Source: Gigantopelta aegis (taxonomy: Eukaryota > Mollusca > Gastropoda > Neomphalida > Peltospiridae). Taken from it: a stretch of DNA of 64,000 nt. A program made the translations under genes and the position numbers. Location of the stretch: the NCBI RefSeq assembly GCF_016097555.1, contig NC_054704.1:43815630-43879629 (forward strand). Reading direction: 5' to 3'. The notes under the pieces are model-generated. The model searched no databases. It was not told the origin of the DNA and saw only the letters and a list, made by a program, of their open reading frames with translations. Of this stretch, positions 27,401-41,400 are shown in pieces. Position 1 is the first letter of the stretch. Each line of letters starts with the position of its first letter.

Positions 27401-28494
27401 TTGCTGATATGCATATTTACCATTTAGAAACTAGTATAATACAATTTTCAAAGCACCTTGGGCCTGCAATGCAACGGATCTTGTTGTAACTTCCAAAAAC
27501 TATTAATGGGTTTTTAAAATAATTTTTCAAATGTGAAAGTTGGTAAGCTGTAAAAAATTTACAATTAGATTTTAGTAAGTAAATATGAAATTTTTTATGG
27601 TTTGACAGAGTACCAATAATGAACAAATAGGTTAATACTTGCAACCAAAAGTTTTGAAGCTTTATCAAGATTCTATGGAAAAATAATTTTCAAAAGTTGA
27701 TTGTCAATTAATTTAAATCATTTCTTATATTCAAAGGTTGCCAGAGTAAGATTCAGTAATTTAGACCTCTACTAAAATCTAGTTGCAAAACTGTCTTCAA
27801 TAAACACAATATATTTGGATATACATGTATATATGAAATGACTGGTGGCTGTTGACATCTTTCATTTAACAAATGGAAACTAATCATGTTTACAAATGAC
27901 TTTGTATCAAATGAAATGTACATGTATGTATATCTAATTTCTATAACATATCCAACAATGTGGTCAGTATTTACAATTCTAAGGCACTTTGAAATTTTAC
28001 AACACCAAAATGTTCATGTAAAATGTTTTCAACTGCAATGTTTGTTTAAAAAATCCCAGGACACCAATCTAGCTTATCGCAACTGTATTTTTGTCATAAC
28101 CACAATGTAACAACAGTATATTTTGTGAATGTTAATTTGGTACCATGATTAAATTTAATTAAATTAATATCCATTGAACAAATCAAAACTTGACATTAAA
28201 TAAAAACAAATTTCACGTTGTTTACAGTTTTTATAAAATAATTTTACTTTCACACGTTACAAAGTTAACACATAACATGTAGTTTAGATGGTAGCATAAA
28301 CACACAGCAAACTAACTGTCCATTCGGTAGTTTTATACATTTAAAAGCCACCAAGCCTCATTCTTAATGTCAGCGTCGAACAATGTCAGACTTTGTGGCC
28401 ACACTCTGCATGCTTGAACTAAACTGGATAGAAGCATGAAAAACTATATTGTATTATAATGTTCACAATACTATCAACAAAACATCTGCTATCT
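24405..28494. other. AT-rich non-coding stretch, possible thymosin 3' UTR at its right end
   Basis: About 4.1 kb of very AT-rich DNA without a credible coding exon, SINE or MITE; a poly(A) run lies at 24879-24902. Because the thymosin stop codon is at 28495-28497 on the minus strand, the right part should include its 3' UTR and polyadenylation site. A minus-strand ATTAAA occurs near 28154 and AATAAA near 27184, neither decisive. Confidence 0.5.
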
Positions 28495-28520
28495 TCAAGC
28501 TTTCTTCTCAGCTTCAATTG
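28495..28520 (-). CDS. Thymosin gene, terminal coding exon
   Basis: 26 nt after a CTTTTTGCAG acceptor. Together with the last G of the previous exon it encodes AIEAEKKA and TGA, an EAEKK tail like that closing many beta-thymosins. It fits phase 1 only if the preceding intron uses a GC donor (see 30881-30994). Confidence 0.75.
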
Positions 28521-31500
28521 CTGCAAAAAGATTAAAAGCAATTTTAGTTGCACCATTAAAATAAAGCATGTATATAATAAATAAATAAATAAATAAATAA
28601 ATAAATCAAATCAAATATGAGAGTAATACTGGAACACTTGTATTGGCTATAGCTATCAAGTTCTTGTTTGAAAACTCTTCAATCTTTGGCTATATTCTAA
28701 ATAACAGCATGATACATGTAATTAACATAATTCATACTATATTTTATTTGTTGGTCTAGAAATTCTGCCAATTCGTTGTTAAGGTGACTGGCATTGCCAT
28801 TTATTAAATTGTGCATGTCAAAAGACCTCTGAAACGGAGCTAGCAAAACTTTTGTTAAAACAGAGTAAAAAAAACAACCCAAAAAACCCCAAAATGTAAG
28901 ATGTTTTTTCAAAATCATCATGAATTACAGAAATCAAATAAAACATGATGAACATAAGTAAAAATCCACACACACAAAAACAAAAGTGAAAATGGTACAA
29001 GTGCAGTAAAATGAACACCACTTATCTTACCCTACTCATCTTACTCTACTCGCCATCCAAGAAAAAAACAGAAAGAAAGAAAGAAATGTTTTATTTAACG
29101 ATGCACTCAACAAATTTTATTTACTACGGTTATATGGTGTCAGACCACACACATTTTGAGAGAGGAAACCCGCTGTCGCCACTTCATGGATTACTCATTT
29201 TAATTAGCAGCAAGGTTTTTTTTATGTGCACCATCCCACAGACAGGGTAGTATATACCACAGCCTTTGATATACCAGTAGTGGTGCACTGGCTGGAATGA
29301 GAAATAATAGCCCAATGGTCCCACTGACAAGGATCGATCCCAGACAGACAGTACATCGAGTAAGCGCTTTGCCACTGGGCTACATCCTACCACCCCACCA
29401 AGAATTTTTTTACAAAAACCCCAAAACATGTGACTAACTGAATGAAATAAGCTCTTAAATAAAACAGTTAAATGAGACCAAAAAAAGGATCTTAAAAAGA
29501 GAAAGAAAAAGATATCAGGATGTCATGACTAAAAAATTATTTTTAGGTATGAAAAATGTGCCACTTTTCTGAAATACACGTGCAATTAAACCATCTTAAA
29601 TCATTTCATTGCCATTTACTCAAAATGTGTATAATATATATATTTTTTTAATACTCAAGGGGGTCTGGATAAAAATGGGTTTCAGCATCTGCTCTTCAAA
29701 TATTTTCTGTAATCAACAACTGGCATCGTTACTGCCCTTTTGTTAACTACACTTTTTCAAGTTCTAGTTTTGAAAATCGTTTTATCTCTAAATTTCACAT
29801 TTTCTGTTATTCTTTCTGATATTTACAAATAGGGCAATTTTAGTTTATTAAAAAAAAAAACCTTCTCTTATTTTGAATGAGTAAAACACAAGGACTGTTG
29901 TGTGTAACAAACTAACTATGTTTCATTAAGAAAAACTTAGCTGTAATTTAAAAATATCTTGTCTATTCAAAAGCAATATCAGTTATTTTGAATTCTTAAC
30001 ACACTAATATTTTATTATTTAAATAGTTAAAACGAGAAAATATTCATTTTAGCTATGCTACAAGTCTATTTATTAAGGTATAGCCAATTAAATGCTTGTG
30101 AATTTTCCATTATTATCAAATTTAAAGTAAAGTAAAGTTTGTTTTATTTAACGACGCCACTAGAGCACACAATTTTTTTTATCTTATCATCAGCTATTGG
30201 ACGTCAAACATATGGTCATTATGAGGGTTTTTTTTACAGGAAACCCGCTGTCGCCACATAGGCTACATTTTTACGACAGGCAGCAAGGGATCTTACATTT
30301 GCACTTCCCACAGACAGGATAGCACAAACCATGGCCTTTGTTGAACCAGTTATGTATCACTGGCCAGTGCAAGTGGTTTACACCTACCCATTGAGCCTTG
30401 CGGAGCACTCACTCAGGGTTTGGAGTCAGTATCTGGATTAAAAATCCCATGCCTCGACTGGGATCCGAACCCAGTACCTACCAGCTATCAAATTTATGTC
30501 CTGAGGAAAAAAAAAAAATTCATGAGCTTTAACATTTACCACAATAAGCAATTAAAAAAAATGACTGCCAAAGAAAACAATGCATTTAGAAGGATCTGCC
30601 GTAAACAAAATGAGGTTTTTGCCCTAAAATACTCTGTTCCTAGACACTTTTTCCCCACCATCTCCTAAGGCTATGGAAAAAGATTTCCGGCTGTTACCTC
30701 CCATTATATTGATACATGTATAAAGAGAGAACTTTACCATAACCCAAACACTACCCCAAACACTAACCCTAAATCTAACTCTAACCATACCACTAACTGT
30801 AACTCTAACCCTAACAATAAGGAGATAACGGTTGGATATTTCACCCGCCTATGTTACTAATGCATAAGAAATCGTCTTGCCTTCTTTGGATGGAAGTGGA
30901 TTTTTTTCCTGAGTGTCTGCATGCTTTAGACTTCTCCTGTTGAAATCTTTGATGGAACTCTTGAAGTTCTCCTCCCTCTTCTCAGCATTAATGGCTGAAA
31001 AATAATTCAATCGGTGAATACAGAAAAATCCTTCCACATCTGAAAAACTGAAGATTTTATTTGAAAATGATAGTTCTAGCAGTATTTCATTTCATTTCAA
31101 CTGATTTCCGTGCTTATATCCAATTAAGGTTCAAGCATGCTGTCCTGGGCACACACCTCAGCTAACTGGGCTGTCTGCCCAGGACAGTGACTTGGTTGTT
31201 AGTGATTAGTGAAAGAGAAGAGGGTGTAGTGGTCTTACATCTACCCACTGAGTCATTAAAACTCGCTCTGGGTGGGAGCCAGTACCAGGCTGCGAACCCA
31301 GTACCTACCAGCCTTATGTCTGATGGCAACCACGACACCACCGAGGTCGGTTTCTGGCAGTAAACCAATTGATGTTTGTACACGTATCTAACTTGCAAGT
31401 GTTGATCTTTACTAATCATTATGTTGATGAAGGAAAAGAAGGGAAAGTTTTTATTTAACGACACACTCAACACATTTTAATTATGATTGCATAGTGTCAG

Positions 31501-34500
31501 ACATGGTTAAAGACCACACGAATAATGAGAGAAAACAACTGCAGCAAGGGATCTTTTATATGCAGCAGGATAGTACATACCATGACCATTGTTACACCAG
31601 TTGTGGAGCACAAGCTACAATGAGAAATAGCCAAATAGGCCAGTGACAAGGATCGATCCTAGACAGACTGTATCGAAGCGAACGCTCTACCATTGGGTTA
31701 CATCCCACCTCCTTATATTAATAATGACACTTACAGTCACTGTGGATATCAACTTGCAATGTTTAAAACAAAATCACTGAATTGCATGCTTTGTGGTTTT
31801 AAATTTACTTAAAGATATATTTACACATGCTGGTTTTATTTTATTTGGCTTTCAAATGTATCCAGTATGAAATATTCTCAATGATGCAATAAATCTTTAT
31901 GAATACGGCTTTACTTCTTCCTTAATAGTTTTTATGAATGTTAAGAAGCCAATCCAACAGAGATGATTTATTCCGAGGTCAAACATGAGTCAACAAGTTT
32001 CACTCTGTGAAACCACGGACAGGAAATATTTGGGCATATCTAAGACAAGTGTTACACATTATGAGATTTGGAACCGAAGCAAGTGCTTCTGTCTCAAGTA
32101 GAGAATGTGATGATGTTCACACTGCAATACATAAAACTAGAGCATGTGTTAAGTTATAAGAAAAGAAAGGTTTATTTACATAATTAGGTGTGAGACCTTT
32201 TCTTTGACAACAGTCAGTTAGTAATTATCCCAGACGATAGTCGATTAGTAATTATCCCAGACGACAGTCGATTAGTAATTATCCCAGAAAACAGTCCATT
32301 AGTAATTATCCCAGATGACATTCGATTAGTAATTATCCCAGAAAACAGTCGATTCGTAATTATCCCAGATAACAAAGCTGGGGGTATCAGGGCTGTAGCT
32401 AGGATTTTTTGTTTGGGGGTGGGGGGAGGCAACTAAGTAGTTAATAGTTTAAAACTCCGTAAACAGTTAAGATGATAATTTTCTTTAAGTTTCTATAATG
32501 CTTTTCTGGGGGGGGGGGGGGGGGGGGGGGGGCAACTAACCCTGCTAGCTACGGCCCTGGGTATGACTATTGATCCTTTTGTTGTGCATGCAATAAAATA
32601 TGTTTTCAATCACACAAAGCTGGCATGCATGAATAGTTTAATGTCTTCTCTTCTCGTCCCCCACTTTCCTTACCACTAGCACCATGCTGCTATGATTCAT
32701 TTCATTTCAACTTATTTTCATGCTTATATCCAATGAAGGTTCAAGCATGCTGTCCTGGGCAAACACCTCAGCTATCTGGACTCTGTCCGTCCAGGACAGT
32801 GGGTTAGTTGGTTAGTGGTTAGTTAGATAGAAGAGGGTGTAGAGGCCTTACACCTACCCATTGAGTTGTGAAAACTCGCTCTGGGTGGGAGTCGGTTCCG
32901 GGCTGCGAACCCTGTACCTACCAGCCTTATGTTCGATGGCTTAACCACGACACCACTGTGGCCGGTTCATGCTGCTATGAGATCAAACAGGCTTAACTGA
33001 GGATTTTTATTACAATAACTTATATATGACAACCCCCACCACCCCCCCCCCCACCCCCACCAAAAAAGAGGCATTACATCCAAAAGATAATATGAAAACA
33101 ATTAACATTATTACTGGCATGTAGTTAATCCACAATTGTGTAGAAACAGGTTACCCACCAGACCTGTCAACCTTTAGTCAAGAGAAAGCAGGAGGTGTGT
33201 GTTGAAAAAGCAGATGATTTTTTAAATTCACACAATTTAACCCAAAATCGCAAGATTTAAAAAAACCATTATTACAATAAGTTATATGAATACTATATAA
33301 TGTCATATATACTTGTTAACCTTAGATCTTGGCATTAAAATAATAATAATAATAATAATAATTATTAATTAAAAAATGTTTTTTTTTTTTTAAAGTTTAA
33401 ATATTATTATGATTTAATACATATTTTAAAAAACCCCAAATATTTTATCCAAAAATGTTAAGAACATGAACAAGAAAAAATTAATTAATTAGTACATTTA
33501 CGGTATTACACTTACAGCCTTACAGGTTGCGTTACATTATCATTTGTGGTTAGTGTACCTAAGTACCAAAGACAAATTTATATAAATCTTTAAAATTAAT
33601 ATTCAGTTTTTACTATAATGAGGGACGGTGGCGTGGTACTTATTTAAAATAATTATAATGATGCAATAAACATTGTATTTTCATTAATGATAAGTAAAAC
33701 CTCATTACGGACATCGTGTGAAATATACCGGAATTATACCCATTTCCGTGAATAATTTTATGTCAATGTCAAACACAACATTTTTTAATTGTACAAAAAT
33801 AATTTCTTGAAGTGTACCCTTATAACCAACACTTTACTGCACAAACATACAAAATTAACTGACACAAATATGTTTATACAGCTAATTGATCTTTTCATTG
33901 TCTTGCTGTGACATGTGATTTTAACATGCATCGTGTGTATCGCTGTCAACTCGGGGAGTCTGGCAGTTCAGATTTGTCATAGTTGCATTATGTAATCCAG
34001 TGGGAAGACATTTTACAATTCAGAGGTGTTATTAGAACTAAATTGGATAGGTTTTTTTTATATTGCAACACTGAATGTCAATACACAGCCTGTTGAATTA
34101 GCGGCAACACGCTTCGTAGCCATTACGATGACAACAAACATTATAATAACACGTCATTTTATAAACTCCATGTGCTTTTTTAACAATATAAATAGGCTAT
34201 CCCACAATTCTCACTTCGGCAAAGGTTAAACAGTCGGGACAATTCGGCCTGTTACATTCTCAGAATCCGGAAGTAGTCGACATTTTCCGAATGAGAAAAA
34301 AAAAGGCAGAGTTACTTCCCTTATGATATTTTGACAAAAGAGAATCAATTTTTTTTTATGCTTACAAAAATGTCATTTAACAGGAGAAATTGTCACACAC
34401 AGCGGAAAGGAGATTTTATCAAACACCGGGAGACTCCCGCAGAATCCGGGAGGGTTGACAGGTCTGTTACCCACACGCAGGAAAACTATTCACAGCTATC

Positions 34501-35379
34501 AAACAATCCAGAAGCTGCCAGTTCTCTGTATTTAACCATTAAAACTGCAATGTACATACATGTACCTTCTCAGTTCACAGTATTGTCAATTCATTAAAGT
34601 TACCCCCTCCTTGGAGTTAAACATGTCAGTCTGTTAGGACAACTATTAATAAATCATTGAGAAAAAACCTATCTGTGCCGTTTAGAATTACCATAGTTCT
34701 GACGTGAGCTTGGGTACATCACTAAAACACAGCCACATGAAATTGAAAACAATGTTTTACTCTTATTAGCCTGCTTTGGGGGGGGGGAGGGGGGAGGGGT
34801 GATGCCAATAATCTCAGTGGTGTTAACTTCATGTTACAACAATATGTTTAATCATTTGTTAGTGTTTGACAGTTTATGAACTTTTAGCAAATTTGAATTT
34901 TATTTTCACTTATTGTGGTTGGGGTGAGGGTGGGTTGATTTATTTTCAATTTATTATATTTTTTAAACTTTTTTTTTCTTCTCTTTGAATTTCATCTAAA
35001 AAAAAATTCTTCTGATATGGCAGGTCAACTTTGTTTTACTATCAACCTCCACATCCTAGTCCTTGTCTCTCTAACTCTGACACATAATTATCCCAAGATT
35101 TAAGACAAGCTTAATACATTTCTATTTAGAAGAGGAAAGTACAAGGGTAGTCCTGACTACGAGGTGACCAGAAAGGCTTACCATCCTTATCAGGAAGTGG
35201 GTTGTGTTCTTCAGTACTGACATGTTTCAGATTGGCTCCTTTTTCAATCGACTTGCGCAGGTGTAACTCTTGTTTCTCCTTTTCCAAATCTGAAAGAAAC
35301 ACACTATTTAATGAAGCAGACATAAAATGGTTTCAGATATTTGGTATGATTTGCTGATATTATAAACCTTCCAAATAGT

Positions 35380-35418
<39 letters not shown>

Positions 35419-38400
35419 TTAGAATTTAGAAAATGTTTCTAATTTTCATTATTATTCATACTTACCTAGTACTAGTACTATAATATCTTATATTTTCAGT
35501 GCAATCAAAGTATGTGATGTTTTTTAGATCACATACTTTAAGAATTTGATAACTTTGCAAATTAGATATTTAATTAATATTAAATTAAATTAATCGAGGT
35601 CGCAGCACTAGGTTTATTGACATTTAAGCAAACATACTAAAATTGACACTCCATAATTGACATATGCATTCAGTCATCAAATAAAAACATTTCAATAGCA
35701 ATTTTACACTGAAAGATGTCCAGCATTCAGAAAACAGAAAACAGAAAACGTTATGCACTAAAGTACTGTCGGAAATAAAATAAAAATGATTTTCGTCAAT
35801 TATTTCTTTCATATTAAACTGACAAATAAATATTTTGTAAATATCTATTTAATGATAGTCTACCTAATTTAGCATTTACTTGTTTGGGCTCTCATTGATG
35901 TATAAGGTGGTGTTTACTCTTGAAATTAAAAGAAAGATGTCAGTAAACAGGTGATTTGTGCACTTTATTGGAACAGACTATAACACATTTTGATTGACAC
36001 ATCAATTTCATTTACCCTTAAATAAACCTTTAATTTAAAACTGCAAGTTAACTGAGTACTTTGAATTGCAGCATAAATTATTAATTATGATCAGTATATT
36101 TAGTGAATATATATTCAATATAGGCTAAGTACATTGGAAATTTACACAATCTTGCAACCACATAAAGGTACTATATCATAGTTATATGTGAGCATATGTT
36201 TGTTACAAAGATTCTTCAATAAAAATGTATTTTCTACTAGTAGATAAAATTATTTTGTTAAAATCATTTACATGTATGGGCATATAGTTGAAGATGTAGT
36301 CTTTAAATTTTAAAAAAATTATTTGCAATAGCTGTCATGCAACTTCGAGATAGCACCTTTAATACATAGCACCTTTAATGCCGGTATAATAGATCATGCA
36401 CTCAGAATGTTTGACAGTTTTGCTCAAAAGTTACTTAGAAATGTCTACAAATATTTTGTTTTGGAGAGGGATAGAGGGGTAAACAGTCATCAGAGATGGT
36501 CCCTCACATATTGCAACAGCAATGAAATTGACACATGTCCATAACAATTTGTTATAGTCTGTTCCAATAAAGTGCACAAATCTCTTGTTTACTGACATCT
36601 TTCTTTTAATTTCAAGAGTAAACACCACCTTGTACATCAATGAGAGCCCAAACAAGTAAATGCTAAATTAGGTAGGGTATCACTAAATAGATATTTACAA
36701 AAAATTTACTTGTTACTTTAATATGAAAGACATAATTGATGAAAATAATTTTTATTCTATTTCCGACACTAGTTTATTTTGATGCAAGGAAATCCAAAAT
36801 GACGTTATTGAGTTTGACGTCATTTCCATTCAAAAAGACACTGCGCCACATATTCTTACGTCATCTGAATATCTAGTAATGGCAGACTGGAATAAAATTT
36901 GCGTGTACAGTTTACAAAAACATGTTGTATTAAGCTTGAGATTATACAAGAGATTATTACCCTTGTGTGTTTTGGTATCATCAATATCATATATTAGGAA
37001 TAAAAATAATGTTATTATGCTCGCATAATACAATTTGTATTCCTAATATATGATATTGACAATACCGAAAAACACTCTGGTAATAACCTCTATATATGTA
37101 GGAAGGCCCCTAAATGACGATAAGCCTACTGAATATGGAATTGGCTAAGTATGGTGAAAGTAATTTTAAAATTTCACACTCATTATTATATTAATATTTG
37201 CTACATTCAGTGAAAATTGTAGGCCCATAGGTCAAATATTGTTAAAATAGCAACAGATTCAAAATTTTAAGTCAACAACTGACACCAAAACCTAAGCGTA
37301 ATTTGATTTACCTTTATTGCACCGCAGTATTCATTGAGAATGAACTAATGGACAAAATACATGTAAGAGAGAAATGAGAAGAAATCACGTTGAAAGAAAT
37401 CAGAAAAACGATTTCCTCATGGAAAAAAACAACATTTGAGGGTAGTCTATAAGCAAGACGGTGGACACACTGACCACCTTTTCAAGTAAACAAAAGTAGA
37501 TAAAATGTAGCTTTTGGCATCGCATTTTTTTGTACATACAATATTGAATCTGTCGATATTTTGACCTATGGGCTGCAATTTTCACTGAATATGGCAAATG
37601 TTTTTTAATGAAACCACTAGAGCACACTGACTTTAATCATCGGTTATTGGATGTCAAATATTTGATAATTCTGACGTATAGCTTTAGAGGAAACCCGCTA
37701 TATTTTTCCACTAGTAACAAGGGGTCTTTTATATGCATCATCCCACAGACAGGATAGCACATATCAAGGCCTTTGGTATACCAAGAAAGAAAGAAAATGT
37801 TTTATTTAACGACGCACTCAACACATTTTATTTACGGTTATATGGCGTCAGACATATGCTTAAGGACCACACAGATTTTGAGAGGAAATCCGCTGTCGCC
37901 ACTACATGGACTACTCTTCCGATTAGCAGCAAGGGATCTTTTATTTGTGCTTCCCACAGACAGGATAGCACAAACCATGGCCTTTGTTGAACCAGTTATG
38001 GATCACTGGTCGGTGCAAGTGGTTTACACCTACCCATTGAGCCTTGCGGAGCACTCACTCAGGCTTTGGAGTCGGTATCTGGATTAAAAATCCCATGCCT
38101 CGACTGGGATCCGAACCCAGTACCTACCAGCCTGTAGACCGATGGCTTACCACGATGCCACCAAGGCCGGTTTTGGTATACCAATCATGGTGCACTGGCT
38201 GGAACGTGAAATAGCCCAATGGGCTCACTGATGGGGATCAATCCCAGAATGATCATGCATCAGGCGAGTGCTTTACCACTGGGCTACATCCCGCCCCACT
38301 TAGTAATGAGTGTGAAATATTCAAATTACTGTCACCATACTTTTTAGATAATTCCAAATTCAATAGGGATATCATTTTTTTTTTGGGGGGGGGGGGGGGG

Positions 38401-41400
38401 CAACACAGCTTTTGATGTCACATTTGTTTACTTAAGATTTTACACATGTCACCGTTTACAATACATATTCAATAAAATGTACACTGAAGGTGGCAAATAT
38501 CCATTTAGTAATGAGTGGAAAATATCAGTTGCAGTCCCCATACTTTATAAACAATTCTATATTCAGTAGGGTTATCGTCTTTTGTGGGGGGCCACCGTAT
38601 ATAACTCTCAGTTAAACAAAACCATTTCAGTTTAAACTGAATTTTGAAATGTAAGTGCCATTTCATTGATGTGAAAACATTTGGTCAATCGAAATATATT
38701 ATATTAGTGTGGAGTCTGTTTTTGGTACCTTGTCAGCCTAATTTAGGCTGAAACGGAACATATCTATGCTATGAAAGACATTTAAATTAAAACAATTTGT
38801 TTTAATTATAATTTTTCATATTTCCACTTTCCTGACTGGAATAATTCTTCATCAAGTGCTGTATGGGGTAAGGTGGGGATTTCAGGGGTCAAAACCCCAC
38901 TGCTCAAACCATGTTCTTCTTTCAATATATTTCTAGGGAAGCATGACTTGACTAGTCCAAATCCTTCCTTAAATGCTGCACCTGTTCTTTACACACCTTC
39001 TTTGTTTGGCAGGACGGTCTTATCTGCAGTTTCAGCTTTTTTAAGTTGATCTTTGTTGAAATTCTCAATTCCTGATAACCTTTGTTGTTCCGTCTTTTCC
39101 AGGGCAATCACTTTAAATATAAACACATTATTAAAATTAACAACACCCCAAGCACAATTAGTTTTATCAATAGCAATTAGGTACTCAACAAATGGGTTAT
39201 AATAATAATGTGCAAATTCCATTTGTATGTAATCCGTATTGGTATGCATACATATATTCAATTAATGCATAATTCGTATCAATCACTCTGTGCAAATAGA
39301 TTCTATTTATGCATATCCAATCACTCTCTGCATTATGGATAATGTACAGTCAACCCTCTTTATAATGACCATATTGATGCTATGCAGGTCTTGCCATTAT
39401 AACAAATTTTCCGTTACAACTATCGTGAAGAGTTAGGTCCCTTAGTTTGGCAAAACGTTATTAATTTTGTTGAATATGCACATATTGTATTATATTTATT
39501 AAATAACTAGCTAGGAATTTCATCCTGTGTATGTTTAGGGTGACTTCCTTCAAATTCGTTACTTTGTTATTAACTAAAGAAAGTTTGTTTCCTGTAAAAG
39601 TGTGCCATAACCCAAATATTCCATTATAATGAATACCGCTATAACGACAGTTTAATGTATATGCATACAGATATCAACAGATGGAATTTGCACCTGAATC
39701 AACCAAACAAAAAAACCCTCGTCCAATGTAATAATTATTATCAATCGTATTTGCCTAAATATCTAAAATGCACTTACATGTTGTTTGATCAACTTTAGTG
39801 GATTTTTCAAAACATATAACCCATTAGTTATGCATTCGGTGAATACTGGCAACAAACGCTATGTTTTTTTAAAACTATTAGTAAACTATTAATTAAAAAA
39901 TATATCAGCATTTATAAATCTGTTAATATTTTTGTTTCTATTTGTCTGTTATTAAAGTATTTGTTTAACAATACTTCCAGTAAATGAAGCAAAAGTTAAA
40001 AAATTACCATGTTATTAGGTCTACTTACATGTAATTACAACGAAGATTAACCTTTCCTACCCGTATTAAAAGTTTTCTTTTCCCAAAAATTCCACCCCTA
40101 TTTGAAAATGCTGTTTACTTAAGGATTGTCTGTTATTTCTTTTATGTTTCTTTTATGAACCAAAAAAATCATCCGCAAACTGTGAATCGGCGAAGCCGTT
40201 CTCACATAAGTTTGCCAACGATATTTTTTGTTCATACCCAGATGAACGTTAAAGAAATAACAGACAATACTTATAATTAAATTAGAATCATACAGGCTAA
40301 TAATAACACTAAAACATCATACTTTATTTTGATTTATTTTTTATCCATAAACAATAACACTCAGTAAGACAACTTGCCCCATATAAAATGACGTCATCAG
40401 ATATGATGTTCCCCGACAATGTAATTTTTACATTCATCGAAAAATGAACAAATGCCCATTACTATGGCTGGACCAATGGGATAACGTTACGTTGTAATGA
40501 ATGTAACAGAAATGTAATTATATGACTATGAAGTGAAAATCAAACACACAAAAAAATAATAATTAAAATATTAACCATCTTTATTAGGCAAAACGGTTTT
40601 CTCTTCGGTTGCTGCTTTTCTCAGTTGGTCTTTGTTGAAAGTTTCTATCCCTGTCAGCGTTTCTTTCTCGGTTTTCTCTTGTGCAATAACTGTAAGAACA
40701 ATCATAAATGATGATATATTTGTATAAATGTAGTAATAATACATACATGTATATACAGTCAAACCTTTTAACATGATCACCCCTGTTTTAAATAGCCATG
40801 TCTTTTAATAGACCACTTCTGGTTCAACTTTATAATAACATTATAACCTATAAGCTGTACGATTTAACTCTATTTTATTTACTGTATACTGTATATTCCC
40901 CATGACAAGTAAAAAGTGTAATTTCTACTTTAGCTTTCACATATAAGTCTTACAAAAGACCTATGCTAAACCTTTCAAATTTTTTACGAAAACAAGGACA
41001 CCTTATACATGTCATTTAATGCTTTCAGTATGTATGCTACACACAAATTATATCACTATTCTAGAAAAAAAACATGCAAACTTAGTTATTATTTAAGAGT
41101 TAACTCTTGGCCATTTTTTCTTTTAGCCAAAAAGTTGTTTTAATGCAGGATTTTTGAAAAAAATTCTAAACTTAAATAACCTTTATTGAAAATGAAAACA
41201 TGGGTAATGTCATCGCTTGATATTTGACCAAAGTTGGCAAACATTTTGTGCTCTGGTTTTAACTTTACATCATTATAAAGTCCACCTTTAAGCATCTGTA
41301 GTAAAGATCACATTATTTTCCAAAATCAAGTACTATAGCACAAAGTGACCCATTTTAATCAGCCAAATGACTTTTTAAAAAAGCCACTTTTTGATATGAT

